A stretch of DNA of 64,000 nt from Microbacterium oxydans (GTDB lineage Bacteria > Actinomycetota > Actinomycetes > Actinomycetales > Microbacteriaceae), in the NCBI RefSeq assembly GCF_900095745.1, contig NZ_FMIR01000014.1, forward strand, positions 62,001 through 126,000, in the 5' to 3' direction. Of the stretch, positions 43,123 through 52,051 are shown piece by piece. The translations under genes were made by a program, and so were the position numbers. The first letter of the stretch is position 1. The number at the start of each line of letters is the position of its first letter. The notes beneath the pieces were generated by a model. That model ran no database searches. It had not been told where the DNA came from and saw nothing but the letters and a program-made list of their open reading frames with translations.

Positions 43123-44100
43123 TCAGTCGCGCAGCCAGCCGGCGGCCTCGGTCGCCCAGTACGTCAGCACGGCATCGGCACCCGCACGACGGATGGAGAG
43201 CAGGGATTCGAGCACGGCTGCCCGGCGGTCGATCCAGCCGTTCGCGCCGGCGGCCTCGATCATCGCGTACTCGCCCGACACCTGGTACGCCCACACCGGG
43301 ATGCTCACCGTGTCGCGCACCTCGCGCAGCACATCGAGGAAGGCCATCGCCGGCTTCACCATGACGATGTCGGCGCCCTCGGCCTCGTCGACGACGGCCT
43401 CGCGGACGCCCTCGCGCCGGTTGCCCGGATCGAGCTGATACGTGCGGCGGTCGCCCTTGAGCTGAGAATCCACCGCCTCGCGGAACGGTCCGTAGAAGGC
43501 GCTCGCGTACTTGGCGGCATAAGCCAGGAGGAGGGTGTCGGTGAAGCCCTCGGCATCGAGCGCCGCGCGGATCACCGCGACCTGGCCGTCCATCATCCCC
43601 GACAGCCCGAGCAGCTGGGATCCGGCGCGAGCCTGGGCGAGAGCCATCGAGGCGTAGCGCTCGAGCGTCGCATCGTTGTCGACCGAACCGTCGGCCGCGA
43701 GCACGCCGCAGTGGCCGTGGTCGGTGAACTCGTCCAGGCACAGGTCGGTCTGCACCACCAGCGCATCTCCGACCTCGGCGGCCAGCGCTTCGGTCGCGAT
43801 GTTCAGGATGCCGCGCGGATCGTCGGCACCGGACCCGCGAGCGTCGCGCACCGCCGGCACACCGAACAGCATCACGCCGCCGACGCCCGCCTCCGCCGCT
43901 TCGACGGCGGCAGCGCGCAGCGAGTCGATCGAGTGCTGGGCGACCCCGGGCATCGAGCCGATCTGCACCGGCTCCGCGATGCCTTCGCGGACGAAGAGGG
44001 GCAGGACGAGCTGTCGGGGCTGCAGCGAGGTCTCGCGAACGAGATCGCGCACGGCCCGCGACTGACGCAGGCGCCTCAGTCGGACATCGGGGTAGCTCAC
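43123..44100 (-). CDS. hemB: Porphobilinogen synthase (delta-aminolevulinate dehydratase)
   Basis: 325 residues. Condenses two 5-aminolevulinates to porphobilinogen. Active-site lysines are in LLAYAAKYAS and IVMVKPAMAF. The metal loop reads TDLCLDEFTDHGHCG: relative to the three-Cys zinc site (CxCx7C) the middle Cys is Asp, so this is a mixed C-x-D...C site. GTG at 44100 overlaps the hemD stop (GTGA). A much longer open frame continues upstream but overlaps hemD. Confidence 0.96.
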   Translation of the reverse strand: MSYPDVRLRRLRQSRAVRDLVRETSLQPRQLVLPLFVREGIAEPVQIGSMPGVAQHSIDSLRAAAVEAAEAGVGGVMLFGVPAVRDARGSGADDPRGILNIATEALAAEVGDALVVQTDLCLDEFTDHGHCGVLAADGSVDNDATLERYASMALAQARAGSQLLGLSGMMDGQVAVIRAALDAEGFTDTLLLAYAAKYASAFYGPFREAVDSQLKGDRRTYQLDPGNRREGVREAVVDEAEGADIVMVKPAMAFLDVLREVRDTVSIPVWAYQVSGEYAMIEAAGANGWIDRRAAVLESLLSIRRAGADAVLTYWATEAAGWLRD

Positions 44101-44894
44101 GGCGCGAACTCGTCGGCCGCGTGCGGAAGTGTGAAATGCGAGACCGCGTCGATCAGTGCATCGACGGTCTGCCGGTCGGCCACCACCGACACCGGGAGGC
44201 CCGCGCGCTGCGCATCTTTCGCGGTCCGCGGTCCGATCGCCGCGAGCAGCGTCTCGTCGGGGATCTCCGGGAACTGCTCGCGCACCTGCTCGGCGACCGA
44301 GCCGCTGGTGATGAGGATCGCGTTGATGCGGCCGTTCTCGACGTCGCGGCGGATGCGCTCGGTCACCGGAACACCGACCGTGCGATAGGCGACGACGCTG
44401 GCGACCTCGTGGCCCGCCTTGGCGAGCTGCTTGCTCAGGACCGGCTTCGCGATCTCGCTGCGCAGGGCCAGGATGCGGCGCGGTGCGGTCTCGAGCGCGA
44501 TCAGCTGCTGCGCCATACCCTCGGCCGAGTTGTCCTGCTCCGGCACCAGAGCGACCTCGTAGCCGACGGCCTGCAGCGCAGCGGCAGTCGTCTCTCCGAC
44601 GGCCGCGATCTTGGTCGTACGGGGGACGATGGCACGGTGCGCGAACAGCACGTCGACCGTCGTGGCGCTGGTGATCGTGAGCCAGTCGAAGGAGCCGGCC
44701 GCCAGTTCCGCCAGGGCGGCGTCGAGCGCCGCCTGATCGGTGGTCGGCGCGAAGTTGATGAGAGGCGCGACCACGGGCACGGCGCCCTGAGCGCGGAGGC
44801 TCGCGGCGACACCGTCGCCCCACGGCCCGCCACGCGGCACCAGGATGCGCCAGCCGTCCAGCGGTCGGTCGTGCTTGATTTCGGAAGTGGTCAT
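44097..44894 (-). CDS. hemD: Uroporphyrinogen-III synthase
   Basis: 265 residues, two-domain fold. Closes hydroxymethylbilane with inversion of ring D. Motifs are weakly conserved in this family, but WLTITSATTVDVLF, AVGETTAAALQAVGYEV and ILITSGSVAEQVRE are typical, as is the place between hemC and hemB. N-terminal WRILVPRGGPWG. 6 nt after hemC and overlapping hemB. Confidence 0.93.
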   Translation of the reverse strand: MTTSEIKHDRPLDGWRILVPRGGPWGDGVAASLRAQGAVPVVAPLINFAPTTDQAALDAALAELAAGSFDWLTITSATTVDVLFAHRAIVPRTTKIAAVGETTAAALQAVGYEVALVPEQDNSAEGMAQQLIALETAPRRILALRSEIAKPVLSKQLAKAGHEVASVVAYRTVGVPVTERIRRDVENGRINAILITSGSVAEQVREQFPEIPDETLLAAIGPRTAKDAQRAGLPVSVVADRQTVDALIDAVSHFTLPHAADEFAP

Positions 44895-44900
44895 GAGGGT

Positions 44901-45890
44901 TTATTGCTCTCGGGGTACGAGGCCGGCCGCCCCTTGATCGAGCAGCCGACGGGCAACAGTGAACCCGAACTCGCGCGCTGCGTGCATCGGGTCTGCACCA
45001 TCGGCAGCATCCGCTCCATTGCCACTGCCGTTCCGACGAATATACTCCCCGTTCAGGTCTTCGGTGACGTCGAGGCCGATCCGGCGCCCACCATCGACGG
45101 CGTAGACGACGGTCCTGACACGGATCGAGGAGCCGTCGACCACGGCGTGCGCGGCCATCGGCGCCTGGCATCCCGCGTCGAGTCCTTCGAGGATCGCGCG
45201 CTCCACCGTGATGGCGAGTCGGGTGTCGAGGTCGTCGAGACCGGCGAGTGCCGAGCGCAGCTCCTCGGGCGCATCCTCCCGCGTCTCGACGGCCAGGGAG
45301 CCCTGGCCCGGCGCGGTCGGCCACTCGGCGAGACCGAGCTCTTCGCGTCGCAGCGGAGACTTCGCCCCGAGCCTCGAGAGCCCTGCCGCAGCGAGGATCA
45401 CCGCGTCGAGTTCGCCGGAGGTGACCCGCGCCAGCCGGGAGTCGACGTTGCCACGGATGTCGACGACCTCGGCACCCGGCGCGCGCCTGCGCACCTGGGC
45501 GATGCGGCGCGGCGAGCCGGTGCCGACCGTGCTCCCGGAGCGCAGCTCATGCAGCGGGATGCCGTCGCGGGTGAGCACCACATCACGCGGGTCCTCCCGC
45601 TTCGGGGTCGCCGCGATCACGAGTCCGTCGGGGATCGCCGTCGGCAGATCTTTCAGGGAGTGCACGAGGAAGTCGCACTCCCCGGCGAGCAGGGCCTCGC
45701 GAAGACGCGTCGCGAAGATGCCCTGGCCACCGATCTCGGAGAGCGAGGCGCGGTTGGTGTCGCCCTCGCTGGTGATGGGGACGAGTTCGACAGGGCGGCC
45801 CGATATCTTCTCGAGGGCCGTGGCGACATGACCGGACTGCGCTTGCGCGAGCGCGCTGCGACGGGTGCCCAGACGGATGGGGGTGCTCAT
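44901..45890 (-). CDS. hemC: Hydroxymethylbilane synthase (porphobilinogen deaminase)
   Basis: 329 residues. Links four porphobilinogens. Catalytic Asp in VHSLKDLPT; dipyrromethane-cofactor Cys about C241 in LDAGCQAPMAAHA; substrate-binding Arg cluster in GTGSPRRIAQVRR. Carries a ~20-residue insertion (GNGADAADGADPMHA region) near the C-terminus. 5 nt after hemQ. Confidence 0.96.
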   Translation of the reverse strand: MSTPIRLGTRRSALAQAQSGHVATALEKISGRPVELVPITSEGDTNRASLSEIGGQGIFATRLREALLAGECDFLVHSLKDLPTAIPDGLVIAATPKREDPRDVVLTRDGIPLHELRSGSTVGTGSPRRIAQVRRRAPGAEVVDIRGNVDSRLARVTSGELDAVILAAAGLSRLGAKSPLRREELGLAEWPTAPGQGSLAVETREDAPEELRSALAGLDDLDTRLAITVERAILEGLDAGCQAPMAAHAVVDGSSIRVRTVVYAVDGGRRIGLDVTEDLNGEYIRRNGSGNGADAADGADPMHAAREFGFTVARRLLDQGAAGLVPREQ

Positions 45891-45895
45891 GGCGC

Positions 45896-46576
45896 TTACT
45901 GCAGAACGTCCGCGATCTCGTCGAACCGGAGTCTGCGCCCCGTGTAGAAGGGCACCTCCTCCTTCACGTACAGGCGGGCGTCGGTGTAGCGGAGGTCGCG
46001 CATCAGGTCGACGAGGTCGGTGAGCTCATCGGCCTCGAGCGGCAGCAGCCACTCGTAGTCGCCGAGCGCGAACGAGGCGACCGTGTTGGCGAGGACGCCG
46101 GTGAACGCGGCGCCCTTGCGGCCGTGGTCGGCGAGCATCTTGCGACGCTCCTCTTCGGGGGCCAGGTACCACTCCGGCGTGCGCACGAACGGGTACAGGC
46201 ACAGCCAGTCCTTCGGCTCGACTCCGCGGAGGAAGCCGGGCACGTGGGCGCGGTTGAACTCGGCGTCACGGTGCACGCCCATGACGTTCCACACCGGGAG
46301 GAGCGGGCGGAGCAGCTCGGTGCGGCGCAGACGACGCAGCGCCTTCTGCAGCTCCTCGGCGGTCTCGCCGTGCAGCCACACCATGAGATCGGCGTCGGCC
46401 TTGAGGCCCGAGACGTCGTAGAAGCCGCGGACGGTCACGCCGGAGTCCTCGATGTAGGCGACGATCGTCTCGAGCTCGGTCGACTCGGTCTCCGTCACGG
46501 GAACGTCGGGGTTTCGTCGCCAGACGGCCCAGAGGGTGAAGCCGGACGGGTTCTCATCGCGCTCTTCGGACATCAT
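45896..46576 (-). CDS. hemQ: Coproheme decarboxylase HemQ
   Basis: 226 residues of the chlorite-dismutase-like family. Oxidatively decarboxylates two propionates of iron-coproporphyrin III to heme b, the last step of the coproporphyrin-dependent pathway used by Gram-positives. Motifs: FTLWAVWRRN, CLYPFVRTPEWY with the catalytic Tyr, and KMLADHGRKG with a candidate proximal His. Tandem ATGs (46576, 46573) lie 7 and 10 nt after CAGACT, suggesting a leaderless operon start. Confidence 0.95.
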   Translation of the reverse strand: MMSEERDENPSGFTLWAVWRRNPDVPVTETESTELETIVAYIEDSGVTVRGFYDVSGLKADADLMVWLHGETAEELQKALRRLRRTELLRPLLPVWNVMGVHRDAEFNRAHVPGFLRGVEPKDWLCLYPFVRTPEWYLAPEEERRKMLADHGRKGAAFTGVLANTVASFALGDYEWLLPLEADELTDLVDLMRDLRYTDARLYVKEEVPFYTGRRLRFDEIADVLQ

Positions 46577-46604
46577 GCTCCCCAGTCTGCCTCGTTTACG
46601 CAGG

Positions 46605-46639
46605 AGCCGCTAATCACCCCGACCGGGGTAATCAGCGGC
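46605..46639 (-). terminator. Hairpin after the small envelope-protein operon
   Basis: A 15-bp stem with two mismatches: GCCGCTAATCACCCC (46605-46619) against GGGGTAATCAGCGGC (46625-46639). Lies 18 nt after the stop of the DUF3618-like gene and just upstream of hemQ, separating the two units. Confidence 0.65.
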
Positions 46640-46656
46640 ATCCTGGAATGACGTCG

Positions 46657-46929
46657 TCAGCGCGAGATGGCGCGCGCGATCGCCCAGACCGCGCCTCCCA
46701 CGACCGCGGCGATTCCGACGGTCGCAGCGATCGCACCGAGCGGATTGCGGTCGGCGAAGACCCGGGCCTTCGCCGCAGCGCGCGTCGATGCCTTCTCGAC
46801 GCGGCGGGGGATGTTGCCCTTCACCTCGATGGCGGCCAACGCGGCCTTCAGCTCGGCTCGAGCAGAGGTCACCGGGTCGATGATGCCTGCGGGAACGACG
46901 GTGCGCGGCAGGGACTCAGAATTCGTCAT
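46657..46929 (-). CDS. DUF3618-like small membrane protein
   Basis: 90 residues. N-terminal ~60 residues are helical and charged (TSARAELKAALAAIEVKGNIPRRVEKA), followed by one membrane helix (about 65-85). This layout matches DUF3618 proteins, which are encoded next to holin-like and YtxH-like genes in many actinobacteria. It overlaps the preceding gene by 14 nt. Function unknown, presumed envelope-related. Confidence 0.78.
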   Translation of the reverse strand: MTNSESLPRTVVPAGIIDPVTSARAELKAALAAIEVKGNIPRRVEKASTRAAAKARVFADRNPLGAIAATVGIAAVVGGAVWAIARAISR

Positions 46930-47323
46930 CGCCGGCCTCCTTCACGAGTCGGATGTCTTCGGCGACGGCCTGTGCCGGGTTCTGACGGCGGAGGACCTTG
47001 CGGAACTTCAGGATGCCGAGCAGCGCGAACAGCAGCACGGCGAGGATCAGGATGCCGAACACGACGATCGCCGACAGCCACACGGGCCACCAGGAGGAGA
47101 GGCCCGCGATCGCGAAGACCAGGATCACCGGCACCGCCCAGAACAGGAAGAACAGCGCGACGACGAACCACACGGAACCGATGCCGGCATCCTTCGAGGT
47201 GCGCGAGACCCACGCCTTGGCGGCGTCGATCTCGGCCTTGACCAGATTCGTGACGAGTTCCGGCAGATCCCCGAGGAGGGTCAGCAGGCTGTCGTCGGCA
47301 CGATCTCGGTATCCGCGGGGCAT
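46916..47323 (-). CDS. Phage holin-like (holin superfamily III / DUF1469) membrane protein
   Basis: 135 residues. An amphipathic N-terminus (ADDSLLTLLGDLPELVTNLVKAEIDAAKAW), two adjacent membrane helices (about 50-72 and 78-102) and a charged tail. Chromosomal members of this family are common in actinobacteria outside prophages, and no other phage gene is near. ATG follows the preceding stop by 1 nt. Confidence 0.82.
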   Translation of the reverse strand: MPRGYRDRADDSLLTLLGDLPELVTNLVKAEIDAAKAWVSRTSKDAGIGSVWFVVALFFLFWAVPVILVFAIAGLSSWWPVWLSAIVVFGILILAVLLFALLGILKFRKVLRRQNPAQAVAEDIRLVKEAGDDEF

Positions 47324-47324
47324 G

Positions 47325-47762
47325 TCAGGCGCCGGTCTTCTTGGGCGCGGACTTGGCGGCAGTCGACTTCGTGGCCGTGGACTTGGAGGCGGCCGGCTTC
47401 GACGCGGGCTTGCTCGTCTTGGCGGTCGCCTTCGCGGCCTCGACAGCCTCTTCGGTCGCCTCAGCCAGGTCTTCCGCTGCCTCGCGACCGGTGGCGATGG
47501 CGGAGTCGAGGCGCTGCCCCGGAGTGCCATTGCCGGTCACCGACTTGGCCACCTTGACGACGCCGGTCCAGAGGGCGCCCGGCACGGCCGCAGCCTTGTC
47601 ACCGACGAAGCCCTTGACCTTGGAAACCTGCTCCTGCACGGGATCGAGTTCCCATACCTTCAGCCACTGCGTCTTGATCTGCTCATAGCGCTCACGTCCG
47701 GCACGGGTGCCGAGGACGTAGCCCACGCCGAGTCCGACGACGAGTCCGATCTTCCCCTTCAT
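47325..47762 (-). CDS. YtxH-like protein with histone H1-like Lys/Ala tail
   Basis: 145 residues. A short hydrophobic start with glycine zipper (KIGLVVGLGVGYVLGTRAGRER) as in YtxH-domain proteins; helical middle; the last ~45 residues are Lys/Ala/Ser/Thr repeats (SKSTATKSTAAKSAPKK) like histone H1 tails, which could bind DNA or teichoic acid. GAGGAG 6 nt before the ATG. First gene of the three-gene unit. Confidence 0.78.
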   Translation of the reverse strand: MKGKIGLVVGLGVGYVLGTRAGRERYEQIKTQWLKVWELDPVQEQVSKVKGFVGDKAAAVPGALWTGVVKVAKSVTGNGTPGQRLDSAIATGREAAEDLAEATEEAVEAAKATAKTSKPASKPAASKSTATKSTAAKSAPKKTGA

Positions 47763-47850
47763 GGGGTCTCCTCACCTAGTTCCGGTTGTCCGGCCTGCTT
47801 CGCCCGGCTTGGATGGCCCGCAGGCTTCCGCTCCCCACGACCAGGCTCCC

Positions 47851-47879
47851 AGCGTAGCCCCGTATGCCGATTTCGGCAT
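47851..47879 (-). promoter_or_regulatory. Promoter with palindrome before the YtxH-like operon
   Basis: On the minus strand TACGCT (47856-47851) is a plausible -10; the perfect palindrome ATGCCGA-TT-TCGGCAT (47864-47879) covers the spacer and -35 position. It may be an operator, or a small hairpin ending hemG transcripts is excluded because hemG's stop lies on the far side. Confidence 0.35.
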
Positions 47880-47912
47880 CTATGGGTCAGAGGGTTGACA
47901 CAGAGCGTGCAC

Positions 47913-49481
47913 TCACTCCCACAACAGGGCGCGGCGCAGGCGGTCGGCTTCGTCGCGCGCATCCGGGATCACCTGTGCGAGGCCCGTGCCGGCGAGCCAG
48001 GCGCCGACCGCCGCGATACCGGGGACGGCCTGCACCGCGGCACGCGCGGCGGCGCGACGCTCACCGGAACCGATGATCGACGCCGGCTGCGACTGCACGA
48101 AACGACCGCGGTGCGTGGCGATCACGGCCTCGGGGGCGAGGGCGACTCCGAGCATCGTGGCGGCTTCGGCCCGCGCGAGATCGGCGGCGGCCTCGTCGCT
48201 CAGCGCCGCCGTCGCGGCGGGCTCGCCCTGCGCACCGAACGAGACCCGGACGAGGTGTCGCCGCCCTGCGGCTTCCCGCACCCAGGCCCACTTCGCGGTC
48301 GAGTGCGTGAGCGCCTTGGCCGTGTGGCTGCCCGGAACCGTGAGCACCCCGGTGCCGCGCGGTGCGGCATCCAGCGCGGGCGCGTCGAGCAGGAGGGTGA
48401 CGATCTCGATCTCGGGCGACGAGGCGACCTCGGCGTTCTTCAGCGCCGGCGCTGCGGCAGAGAGGAGCGCCCGGGCGGCGGTCTCGGGGGTGGCGACGAT
48501 GACGGCGTCGGCGGCGATCTCCTCGATCACGGGCTCGACCTCGACCGCCTCGGCCGCATGCAGCTCGGCGACCAGCGGACCGGTCTCGTCAGCCGCCGCG
48601 GGGGCGATCTCGGGTGCGGCCTCGGTCTCGACGTCCCAGCCCTTCGCGGTCTTGCGGATGCCCCGCACGCGCACGCCCGTGCGCACCTCGGCCCCGAGAC
48701 GGGTCAGGTCGTCGGCCAGCGCATCGACGAGCCCGCTCATGCCGCCGGACAGGCCCTCGACCGCGGCGCCGGGGGTCTTCGCCGCCGTGGCGACGCCGGC
48801 CTTCGCTGCCGCATCGTCCCGAAGAGATTGCACCGCACCGGACAGCGACCCGACGCGGGTGAGCGCGGCGTTGAGGCCGGGGGCCGCGATGTCGATGTCG
48901 ACGTCGTCGGGAGATGCGGAGTAGACGCCGGTGGTCACGGGAGCGACGAGGCGGTCCCGCACCTTCGATCCCATCCGCGAGGAGACCAGCTTGCCCAGGC
49001 TCAACTGGTGGCCGATCGTGAGCGGCGGACGCACTCGGTCGAGGTAGGCGCGCCAGACGCCGGACCACCCGAGGATGCGGCGGACGTCGTCCTGGAACGG
49101 GTTCGCGGGGATGCCGAGGATCCCGCCGACCGGCAGCGGTGCCGCGCCGACGCCAGGGATGCCGGCCAACCAGGCGCCGCCCGGCCGCGGGGCGACGATG
49201 CGCTCGGCCAGTCCGAGTTCTTCGACCAGCGCGCGCACCAGGCCGCCCCTGGTCGCATAGCTCTCGACGCCGGCATCCACCACGACTCCGTCGAGCTCGA
49301 TCCGGCGGATCGCCCCACCCAGTTCGCCTGTGGCCTCGAGCAGCGTCACCTGCATGCCGACCTTGGCGCACTCGCGTGCGGCGACGAGTCCGCCAATGCC
49401 GCCGCCGATGACGACGACGTGCTTCTCCGCCGCGCGGGCGGCGAGGTCGGACGGCTCGGCGGAAGACGGCTCAGAGGTCAT
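47913..49481 (-). CDS. hemG: Protoporphyrinogen/coproporphyrinogen oxidase HemY/CgoX type
   Basis: 522 residues, FAD enzyme of the monoamine-oxidase fold. N-terminal VVIGGGIGGLVAARECAKVGMQVTLLEA binds FAD; the last ~40 residues (VGAWLAGTGLAQVIPDARDEADRL) form the second FAD segment. With HemQ present, the likely substrate is coproporphyrinogen III, giving coproporphyrin III. An Ala/Glu-rich insertion (about residues 280-320, EVEPVIEEIAAD) is longer than usual. Confidence 0.93.
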   Translation of the reverse strand: MTSEPSSAEPSDLAARAAEKHVVVIGGGIGGLVAARECAKVGMQVTLLEATGELGGAIRRIELDGVVVDAGVESYATRGGLVRALVEELGLAERIVAPRPGGAWLAGIPGVGAAPLPVGGILGIPANPFQDDVRRILGWSGVWRAYLDRVRPPLTIGHQLSLGKLVSSRMGSKVRDRLVAPVTTGVYSASPDDVDIDIAAPGLNAALTRVGSLSGAVQSLRDDAAAKAGVATAAKTPGAAVEGLSGGMSGLVDALADDLTRLGAEVRTGVRVRGIRKTAKGWDVETEAAPEIAPAAADETGPLVAELHAAEAVEVEPVIEEIAADAVIVATPETAARALLSAAAPALKNAEVASSPEIEIVTLLLDAPALDAAPRGTGVLTVPGSHTAKALTHSTAKWAWVREAAGRRHLVRVSFGAQGEPAATAALSDEAAADLARAEAATMLGVALAPEAVIATHRGRFVQSQPASIIGSGERRAAARAAVQAVPGIAAVGAWLAGTGLAQVIPDARDEADRLRRALLWE

Positions 49482-49519
49482 GCGGTCAATTCTCCCATCG
49501 GGCCGTCTCGGCCTGAGCC

Positions 49520-50542
49520 TCAGACGGTGTGTGCCAGCTCGACGATGCGGGTGAGCTGGTCGGGGTCGGTCTCGGGCGGGACGCCGTGGCCGAGGTTGAG
49601 GATGTGTGCCGGGGCCGCGCGGCCACGCTCGATCACGTCGCGCACGTGCGCCTCCAGCACCGACCAGGGGGCGGAGAGAAGTGCGGGGTCGATGTTGCCC
49701 TGCACCGTGACATCCGGTCCGAGGATCGCGGCGGCCTCATCCAACGGCTGACGCCAGTCGACCCCGACGCCGTCGGCGATACCGTCGAGCCGCATGTCGG
49801 CGAGGAACGGGCCCGTGCCGACGCCGAAGTGGATGGTCGGCAGGCCGATGCCGTCGAGTGCCGCGCGGGAGTGCGGGGCGACGAACGCGCGGTAGTCCGC
49901 CGTGCTCAGCGAGCCGGCCCAGCTGTCGAAGAGCTGCACGACGGATGCTCCGGCGTCGCGCTGCGTCTCGAGGAAGCGGCGCGAGACCTTCGCGAGCCAG
50001 CCGGCGAGGCGGTTCCACGAGTCGGGGTCGGAGTGCATCATCGCCCGTGCGCGCAGGTGCTCCTTGGAGGGGCCGCCCTCGACGAGGTACGCCGCGAGGG
50101 TGAAGGGGGCGCCCGCGAAGCCGATCAGCGGGGTATCGCCGAGTTCAGCCGTGACGAGGCGCACGGCCTCCGCGATCGCCGCGCCGTCGAGGCCGTTGGG
50201 ATCGATCGCGGTGATGCGATCGACGTCGGATGCGGTGCGCACCGGGTTCGCGAACACCGGCCCGCGCCCCGGCTCGATCTCGACGTCGACACCGGCGAGG
50301 CGCAGCGGGATGACGATGTCGCTGAAGAACACGGCCGCGTCCACACCGTGCCGACGGACGGGCTGCAGCGTGATCTCGGCGGCGAGGTCGGGAGTGAGAC
50401 AGGCGTCGAGCATCCGCGTCCCGACCCGCAGGTCGCGGTACTCCGGCAGCGACCTGCCGGCCTGCCGCATGAACCACACCGGAACGTGGGCGGGGCGGTC
50501 GCCGGAGAGGGCGCGCAGGAGCGGAGCGTCGGAAAGAGCCAT
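49520..50542 (-). CDS. hemE: Uroporphyrinogen decarboxylase
   Basis: 340 residues. Converts uroporphyrinogen III to coproporphyrinogen III. Signature [16 protein letters not shown] near the N-terminus with the catalytic Arg pair, FSDIVIPL with the essential Asp, [16 protein letters not shown], and [14 protein letters not shown] at the C-terminus. ATG at 50542 is preceded by AGGATGGGAGC, the same sequence as at the APH-like gene. 38 nt before hemG; divergent from hemA. Confidence 0.97.
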   Translation of the reverse strand: MALSDAPLLRALSGDRPAHVPVWFMRQAGRSLPEYRDLRVGTRMLDACLTPDLAAEITLQPVRRHGVDAAVFFSDIVIPLRLAGVDVEIEPGRGPVFANPVRTASDVDRITAIDPNGLDGAAIAEAVRLVTAELGDTPLIGFAGAPFTLAAYLVEGGPSKEHLRARAMMHSDPDSWNRLAGWLAKVSRRFLETQRDAGASVVQLFDSWAGSLSTADYRAFVAPHSRAALDGIGLPTIHFGVGTGPFLADMRLDGIADGVGVDWRQPLDEAAAILGPDVTVQGNIDPALLSAPWSVLEAHVRDVIERGRAAPAHILNLGHGVPPETDPDQLTRIVELAHTV

Positions 50543-50617
50543 GCTCCCATCCTCCCATTCCGCCCTTATGGGGCCGCCGAGTTCGCCCGGTCGAATCCCG
50601 GTCGCCGCGCACTCCGG

Positions 50618-50623
50618 TACTAT
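50618..50623 (+). promoter_or_regulatory. TACTAT -10 box of leaderless hemA
   Basis: TACTAT ends 6 nt before the GTG start of hemA, leaving no room for a ribosome-binding site, so transcription should start at the GTG itself. The clearest example of the leaderless pattern in this window. Confidence 0.7.
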
Positions 50624-50629
50624 CGATCT

Positions 50630-51931
50630 GTGCTGCTGTGTGTCACGGCGAGTCACAAGACCGCCTCCTTCGAACTGCTCGAACGCCTGAGCCGCACCCC
50701 CGACGACGTCGCTCCCACCATCGTGGGCATGACGCCGTGTGTGCAGGGTGCCGTGGTCCTCGCGACGTGCAACCGGTTCGAGGCGTACGTGGAAATGGAC
50801 GAACCGCTCACCGCGGCCGGCGCCATCGGCGTCGAAGCGGTCATCGAGGCGGTCGAATCCGCCACGGGCATCCCCGCCACCGAACTCGACGGCGCCTACA
50901 CGGTGCACTCGGGCCGCCGCGTCGCCGAGCACCTGTTCTCCGTCGCCTCCGGCCTCGAATCCGTCGTCTCGGGCGAGGGCGAGATCGCCGGTCAGGTGCG
51001 CCGCGCTCTGAAGTCCGCCCGCAAGGACGGCACCACGTCCCCCGAGCTCGAGCGCCTCTTCCAGCGCGCCAGCCAGGCGCAGCGCAAGGTCAAGAACGTC
51101 ACCGCCCTCGGCCGCGCCGGTCGCTCGCTCGTGCGCCTCGCGCTCGAGCTGGCCGACAGCCGCATCGCCGACTGGTCCGCCGAGCGCGTGCTGCTGGTCG
51201 GCACCGGCGCCTACGCCGCGGTCACCCTCGCCACGCTCCGTGAGCGCGGCGCCGTCGACATCTCGGTGTACTCCCCCTCCGGTCGCGCCGCGGTGTTCGC
51301 CGCGAAGCACGGCATCCGTCCGGTCGCCGCCGACGAGTACGCCCGCACCGCCGCGCACTCGAGCCTGCTGATCACCTGCACCACCGCGACCGAACCCGTG
51401 CTCGGCCCGGAGCACCTGCAGCTCCCGGTCGGCGCTGCCGCCGCGGGCTGCCCGGTCGGCGCCCACAGCCGGCTCGTGGTCGACCTGGGGATGCCGCGCA
51501 ACGTCGATCCCGCTGTCGCGACGCTCGAGGGTGTCGCACTGCTCGACCTCGAGACCATCCGTCTGCACGCGCCGCTCGAAGAGCTGCAGGCGACGGATGC
51601 CGCGCGCAGCGTCGTGCGCGAGGCCGCGGAGACCTTCCATGTGGTGGGCTCCCGCCAGAGCGTGACCCCGTCGGTCGTGGCCCTGCGCTCGCACATCTTC
51701 GAGCTGCTCGAGCGCGAGATCGACCGTGCCCGTGCGCGTGGCGACGAGGACGGCAAGGTCGAGCAGGCTCTGCGTCACCTCTCGGGCGTGCTTCTGCACA
51801 CGCCGACCGTGCGCGCCCACGAGCTCGCCGCCGCCGGTCGCGCCGACGAATTCACCGCGGCACTTGCGGCGCTGTACGGCATCGCGCCCGAGGCCGACAC
51901 CTCTGCAGCGGACGACGCCGCCTCCGCCTGA
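50630..51931 (+). CDS. hemA: Glutamyl-tRNA reductase
   Basis: 433 residues. Reduces glutamyl-tRNA(Glu) to glutamate-1-semialdehyde, the first committed step of heme synthesis. Catalytic Cys about C47 in [22 protein letters not shown] with the tRNA/glutamate site; NADPH Rossmann motif [17 protein letters not shown] (one Gly of GxGxxG replaced by Ala, common in actinobacteria); C-terminal dimerisation helix. GTG start chosen because it follows TACTAT by 6 nt and begins at the conserved [14 protein letters not shown]. Confidence 0.96.
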   Translation: MLLCVTASHKTASFELLERLSRTPDDVAPTIVGMTPCVQGAVVLATCNRFEAYVEMDEPLTAAGAIGVEAVIEAVESATGIPATELDGAYTVHSGRRVAEHLFSVASGLESVVSGEGEIAGQVRRALKSARKDGTTSPELERLFQRASQAQRKVKNVTALGRAGRSLVRLALELADSRIADWSAERVLLVGTGAYAAVTLATLRERGAVDISVYSPSGRAAVFAAKHGIRPVAADEYARTAAHSSLLITCTTATEPVLGPEHLQLPVGAAAAGCPVGAHSRLVVDLGMPRNVDPAVATLEGVALLDLETIRLHAPLEELQATDAARSVVREAAETFHVVGSRQSVTPSVVALRSHIFELLEREIDRARARGDEDGKVEQALRHLSGVLLHTPTVRAHELAAAGRADEFTAALAALYGIAPEADTSAADDAASA

Positions 51932-51965
51932 GTCGCTCGCGCTTGCCGCGGCCTTCTGCGCGCCC

Positions 51966-52013
51966 CTCGGCCGTTTCGCGCGCGAATGGCCGAAGCGCGC
52001 GCGGTTGGCCGAG
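51966..52013 (+). terminator. GC-rich hairpin after hemA
   Basis: CTCGGCC (51966-51972) faces GGCCGAG (52007-52013), with CGCGCGCG-type inner sequences that extend pairing imperfectly. Lies 35 nt after the hemA stop; no T tract. Confidence 0.5.
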
Positions 52014-52051
52014 CGAAGCGTGCCTCGACCGCAGGGTGGGACACTGGAGGC

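Noticed and set aside
44101..45324. Long open extension upstream of hemB in the same frame
   Set aside because: It overlaps hemD and hemC, both well supported; hemB starts at the GTG that overlaps the hemD stop.
46916..47323. Holin-like gene as sign of a prophage
   Set aside because: No other phage gene nearby; chromosomal copies of this family with YtxH and DUF3618 neighbours are common in actinobacteria.
47895..47900. Perfect TTGACA on the plus strand
   Set aside because: It points into the convergent end of hemG and no plus-strand gene follows.
50581..50612. tRNA T-arm-like sequence GGTCGAATCCCGG
   Set aside because: The gap between hemE and hemA is only 87 bp and shows no acceptor, D or anticodon arms; it is also occupied by the hemA promoter.
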